44,588 bases of DNA, taken from assembly GCA_027485595.1 (NCBI GenBank), contig JAIXQT010000075.1:1-44588 (forward strand), in the 5' to 3' direction. The translations under genes were made by a program, and so were the position numbers. This stretch comes from Pseudomonadota bacterium. Lineage in GTDB: Bacteria > Bdellovibrionota_C > UBA2361 > OMII01. The notes beneath the pieces are model-generated. The model was not told the origin of the DNA. It saw only the letters and a program-made list of their open reading frames with translations, and searched no databases. Below are positions 41,485 to 44,588 of the stretch, piece by piece. Position 1 is the first letter of the stretch, and each line of letters starts with the position of its first letter.

Positions 41485-42876
41485 ATGAACTTTAGGAAAA
41501 CCTTACTGCTGGCGGGGGTCCTCGTCGCGGCTGTTCTGTATCTGACAAAGGTGGCTGAGCCACGCCGACAAGCTGAGGCGAGTAAAGATAAGCTCTTTAA
41601 CTCCCTTGAGAGTGGGCAAGTCTCTCGTCTCTCTGAGACGCTCAAAGATGGCACCTCGTTTGCGGTTGTGCCCGCCGTCGGGGCCCCGGGAGGAGCTGGA
41701 TGGGAGCTGGCCGAACTACCAGCGGCAAAGATAGATAGCGGGACCATCGCCGCCCTTATCTCGGCGCTTAAAGGGCTCGCGTTTGAGGGCCCGATATCAC
41801 AAAAGGAGAGTGGAGGAGACCTCGCGACATTCGGGTTGGACAAGCCGGCTCTGATTATGACGCTCACTCTGGGGGATGGCGTCCAGAAGGAGGTGATGTT
41901 CGGTAAGAAGAGCGAGTATCTCAACAAGCGGTTCGCGCAACTCTCTGGCGCTCAAGAGCTCTTTCTCGTAGATGAGACTGGTTTCCAATCTTTGAATAAG
42001 GGGCGATTCGATATCCGACTGAAGAATCCGATCCGGTTCAACACCGCTGATGTGCGGGAGATCGCTCTAGAGTCGTCTCTCGGTACGATCGTCGTTACCC
42101 AGCCCGCCGTTGGCGAATGGAAGGTGATAGACGGCGATCCTCGCAACGGGTCGAAGCAGGATATCGAACTGCTCTTAAGTAACGTTCGGTCCCTGAGCGT
42201 CGAGGAGTTTGTTGATGGGGGGCAAGATCGGCTTCCAGAATTCGGTCTCGATAAACCGACTGTGACCGTGGCGATTAAACTGAGGGATGGGCTGAAGGAG
42301 AGTGTGATTCGAGCGTTTGTGGCAGAGGCGCCGAACGGAAAGGGACATTTCTTTACCTATGAGGGAGCGCCCTCCGTTTTTAAAGTTTCCCCTGAGAAGG
42401 TTATTCCACTTCGGAAGGGCGTAATCGATCTTCGTGAGCGACAGCTCCTGAAGATTGAGGCTAAGGATATGGAGAAGGTCGTGTCGGGCGGCACGGCTGG
42501 GACGCCCGTTGAGATTCAGGCCACCGCGATGGACTGGACTGTAAACGGCAAAATGAGTGACCCAGTATTTGTTGAGGAGCTCCTTACCAACATCTCGAAA
42601 CTTACGGCGGTTGATTTCCCAAAGGTCGTGCCTGAGGACGCGTTCCGTGAGCCGTTCCTGGTCCTTACGATTACGAAGAAGAAGGGGCTCGGCGGTGAAA
42701 CGATGGTACTCTCCGTGGGTAAGGAAACCTCTACGCCGCAAGGTGCTGCTCGTTACGCACGGGTCGGAGATTCGGGGGAGGTGGCCCTTATTCGGGATGT
42801 CGAGGCTAAACGTAGTATTCCTCATGAAGAGGTTCTTGTTCAGCGTTCGACCCCTACCCCTCGCAATGTTCAGTGA
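41485..42876 (+). CDS. DUF4340-domain envelope protein
   Basis: A 463-residue protein with a short N-terminal anchor (LLLAGVLVAAVLYL) and repeated beta-rich units typical of DUF4340. Each unit has a 'FGLDKPxxxVxxxLxDG' segment (seen twice: 'FGLDKPALIMTLTLGDG' and 'FGLDKPTVTVAIKLRDG'). Proteins of this kind are usually encoded directly downstream of GldG-like genes, as here (27-base gap), and are taken to be periplasmic partners of the exporter. The listed start GTG 41482 is one codon before an ATG, which has AAGGGAG upstream and is chosen. Confidence 0.88.
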   Translation: MNFRKTLLLAGVLVAAVLYLTKVAEPRRQAEASKDKLFNSLESGQVSRLSETLKDGTSFAVVPAVGAPGGAGWELAELPAAKIDSGTIAALISALKGLAFEGPISQKESGGDLATFGLDKPALIMTLTLGDGVQKEVMFGKKSEYLNKRFAQLSGAQELFLVDETGFQSLNKGRFDIRLKNPIRFNTADVREIALESSLGTIVVTQPAVGEWKVIDGDPRNGSKQDIELLLSNVRSLSVEEFVDGGQDRLPEFGLDKPTVTVAIKLRDGLKESVIRAFVAEAPNGKGHFFTYEGAPSVFKVSPEKVIPLRKGVIDLRERQLLKIEAKDMEKVVSGGTAGTPVEIQATAMDWTVNGKMSDPVFVEELLTNISKLTAVDFPKVVPEDAFREPFLVLTITKKKGLGGETMVLSVGKETSTPQGAARYARVGDSGEVALIRDVEAKRSIPHEEVLVQRSTPTPRNVQ

Positions 42877-42924
42877 TCGGGAGAGGCTTTATTTAAAATG
42901 GTGGTCGGACTAACCTGACCCTGA

Positions 42925-44588
42925 ATGATTAAAAAGATCCTTCTAACCATTTTGGTGACCGGACTAGGCCTCGCGTGTGTCGGGGGGCTCTTTGCCGCGT
43001 GGGGATACTACTATCTCGTTCGTGATCTTCCTAAGCTCTCTCGTATTGAGGATTACAAGCCGCCCGCAGTCACCCGGGTGCTCGCTCGTGATGGCTCCCT
43101 GATGGCTGAGTTTTACTCAGAGCGCCGGTATCCGGTTAAGTTCGTGGACGTCCCGGAGGTTGTGCGCAAGGCATTTCTCGCGGCGGAAGACGCCTCTTTC
43201 TACAGCCATCACGGCATCGATCCGGTAAGTATCCTACGAGCTGTGATTAAAAACATGCAGAGTGGCGCTGTGAAGCAGGGAGCTTCAACGATTACTCAGC
43301 AGGTCGTGAAGAACCTTCTCTTGACCTCTGAGCAGAGCTTCGTTCGAAAGGGTAAGGAGGCCATACTCTCGTATCGTCTGGAGCGACGATTCTCGAAGGA
43401 TGAGATCTTTGAGATTTACCTCAATCAAATCTTCTTCGGTAACACAGCCTACGGGATCAAAGCCGCCGCACGTATCTACTTTCATAAAGAGCTGCCCGAA
43501 ATTACTCTAGCTGAGGCGGCGATGCTCGCGGGTTTGCCGAAAGCTCCAAGTGAATATTCTCCAGTTAAAAACCTCAAGAAGGCTCGACAACGTCAGGCTC
43601 AGATCTTGAATCAAATGGTTGAAGCTGGGTTTATCACCGATCAGCAACGTCAAGACGCGATGAACGCAGAACTGAAGGTGTATCCAGCCTCTCAGCAAAA
43701 CGTATTCGCATCCCCCTATTACGTCGGTGAAATACGCCGCGTGTTTAACGAGACGTGGAAGAACCTCGATCTCGACAGTGACGGTCTTGAGATAACCACA
43801 GCGGTTGATCCTCAAGCTGATCAGTCCGCTCACGCGGCGCTTCGGCAGGGCCTGCGGGAGGTCGATAAGCGTCGCGGGTGGCGCGGACCCAGAGGTAAGA
43901 TGACCGACGCTGAGTACGCACAGCGATACGGGGGAGTGACTCTGGTAGAGAACAATCCAACGGCGGCGCTCGTGAAAGCGAACGTCAACGGTATCGCTAA
44001 GGTTCGAGTCGGGAATGCAGAATATCAGGTAGATCTTAACGAAGCCGGATGGGCGAAAAAGTTCCTTGAGAAGGATGACACCACTCGATTCGCGTCGCCT
44101 GCGGATATCGTTCGCGTGGGAGATCTTATCGAGGTCGCGCTCCGCCGTCCGATGTCATCTGGAAAACCTCAGGAGAAGACTCCGCTCAAGGTCATGTTAG
44201 ATCAGACTCCAGAGATCGAGGGGGCGGTCGTGTTGATCGATCCTCGCAATGGCGAGGTTCGAGCCATGGCTGGAGGATACGACTATAATCAAAGCCAGTT
44301 TAATCGAGTAACCCAATCGCTTCGTCAGCCGGGCTCCACCTTCAAGCCAGTTCTCTACTTAGCCGCGATCGATAAATTTAACTACACGCCATCAACGATT
44401 ATGATCGATCAGGCGAGAACGTTTAGAGTTGGAGACACCTTTTGGACCCCCGCGAACTTTGATGAAAAGTTCCTAGGTCCGATTACACTCCGAACCGCCC
44501 TTGAGAAATCTCGTAATCTTGTGTCGGCTGATATCGTGTCGCGTATCGGCGTTGACGCCGCTATCTCATACGCGCGACTTCTTGGTAT
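42925..44588 (+). CDS. mrcA: penicillin-binding protein 1A, bifunctional (3' end outside window)
   Basis: The frame is open to the window edge (554 codons present of perhaps 750-850) and is missing from the ORF track for that reason. It has an N-terminal membrane anchor (residues 4-30), then the GT51 glycosyltransferase domain with EDASFYSHHG (catalytic Glu88), 'QGASTITQQVVKNLLL' and 'EIYLNQIFFGN'. An OB-like insert is followed by the start of the transpeptidase domain with the active-site serine motif STFK (S471, in QPGSTFKPV). SRN follows as the second motif. The enzyme polymerises and crosslinks peptidoglycan. It comes 48 bases after the DUF4340 gene in the same direction, without a clear ribosome site. 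Confidence 0.95.
   Translation, partial: MIKKILLTILVTGLGLACVGGLFAAWGYYYLVRDLPKLSRIEDYKPPAVTRVLARDGSLMAEFYSERRYPVKFVDVPEVVRKAFLAAEDASFYSHHGIDPVSILRAVIKNMQSGAVKQGASTITQQVVKNLLLTSEQSFVRKGKEAILSYRLERRFSKDEIFEIYLNQIFFGNTAYGIKAAARIYFHKELPEITLAEAAMLAGLPKAPSEYSPVKNLKKARQRQAQILNQMVEAGFITDQQRQDAMNAELKVYPASQQNVFASPYYVGEIRRVFNETWKNLDLDSDGLEITTAVDPQADQSAHAALRQGLREVDKRRGWRGPRGKMTDAEYAQRYGGVTLVENNPTAALVKANVNGIAKVRVGNAEYQVDLNEAGWAKKFLEKDDTTRFASPADIVRVGDLIEVALRRPMSSGKPQEKTPLKVMLDQTPEIEGAVVLIDPRNGEVRAMAGGYDYNQSQFNRVTQSLRQPGSTFKPVLYLAAIDKFNYTPSTIMIDQARTFRVGDTFWTPANFDEKFLGPITLRTALEKSRNLVSADIVSRIGVDAAISYARLLG

Noticed and set aside
1-44588. tRNA or rRNA genes
   Set aside because: No T-loop (GGTTCRANNCC) with a matching acceptor stem was found outside coding regions, and no rRNA-like sequence was recognised. 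This was a scan by eye only.

Overview
The window looks like the chromosome of a free-living, oxygen-using, Gram-negative bacterium of roughly even base composition. It is dense in housekeeping genes on both strands. An outer membrane is implied by an O-antigen-ligase-like polymerase, a SurA-like periplasmic prolyl isomerase, an HtrA protease and a PBP1a. Aerobic life is implied by SURF1, PdxH and an O2-dependent class I ribonucleotide reductase. The overall gene style (GldF/GldG-like ABC exporter with a DUF4340 protein, methyltransferase with a regulatory domain, tandem KAS III genes) fits the loose 'deltaproteobacterial/Bdellovibrionota-like' grade. I cannot place it more precisely, and no rRNA or tRNA is visible to help.

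Layout. 1-370: REP-like palindromes. 371-2944 (minus): two membrane proteins. 3171-6153 (plus): nadE-nadD, then a rhodanese. 6154-7298: a gene-poor, hairpin-rich and repeat-rich stretch with one doubtful small gene. 7299-9765 (minus): a feoA-feoB-FeoB-associated Cys-rich protein iron(II) uptake operon. 10048-13199: an unknown protein, a proline-iminopeptidase-like hydrolase and a DegS/HtrA protease. 13247-14404: a repeat and about 1 kb without genes, ending in a clear NrdR operator. 14405-18852 (plus): nrdA-nrdB and a terminator. 18933-21185: an unknown protein and a parvulin. 21314-24288 (plus): pdxH, an SDR-type epimerase and a methyltransferase, tightly packed and meeting SURF1 (minus) tail to tail. 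25578-27568: a pair of KAS III-like genes. 27728-30310 (minus): a Wzy/WaaL-like ligase and an anchored periplasmic protein. 30578-32242: nested repeats around an M42 peptidase. 32355-37892 (plus): a GH15-like protein, lysS and a TPR protein. 38281-44588 (plus): an ABC exporter with GldG-like and DUF4340 partners, and a truncated PBP1a at the edge.

Most notable points. (1) The ribonucleotide reductase is of the Chlamydia class Ic type. NrdB has Phe at the tyrosyl-radical position with all metal ligands kept, NrdA carries three N-terminal ATP-cone-like segments, and a pair of NrdR boxes sits on the promoter. (2) A family of 187-bp palindromic-ended elements (four full copies, one internally deleted copy, two fragments) inserts at TA and behaves like an IS630/mariner-type MITE. 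One copy sits inside another repeat family, which shows the TA duplication directly. Two genes end on the TAG supplied by the element's terminus. (3) In the KAS III tandem, the first protein has lost Cys, His and Asn of the catalytic triad while the second keeps them, which suggests a PqsB/PqsC-like heterodimer. (4) REP-like hairpins with a constant loop show compensating changes in the stem.

No CRISPR array, transposase, integrase, tRNA or rRNA was recognised.
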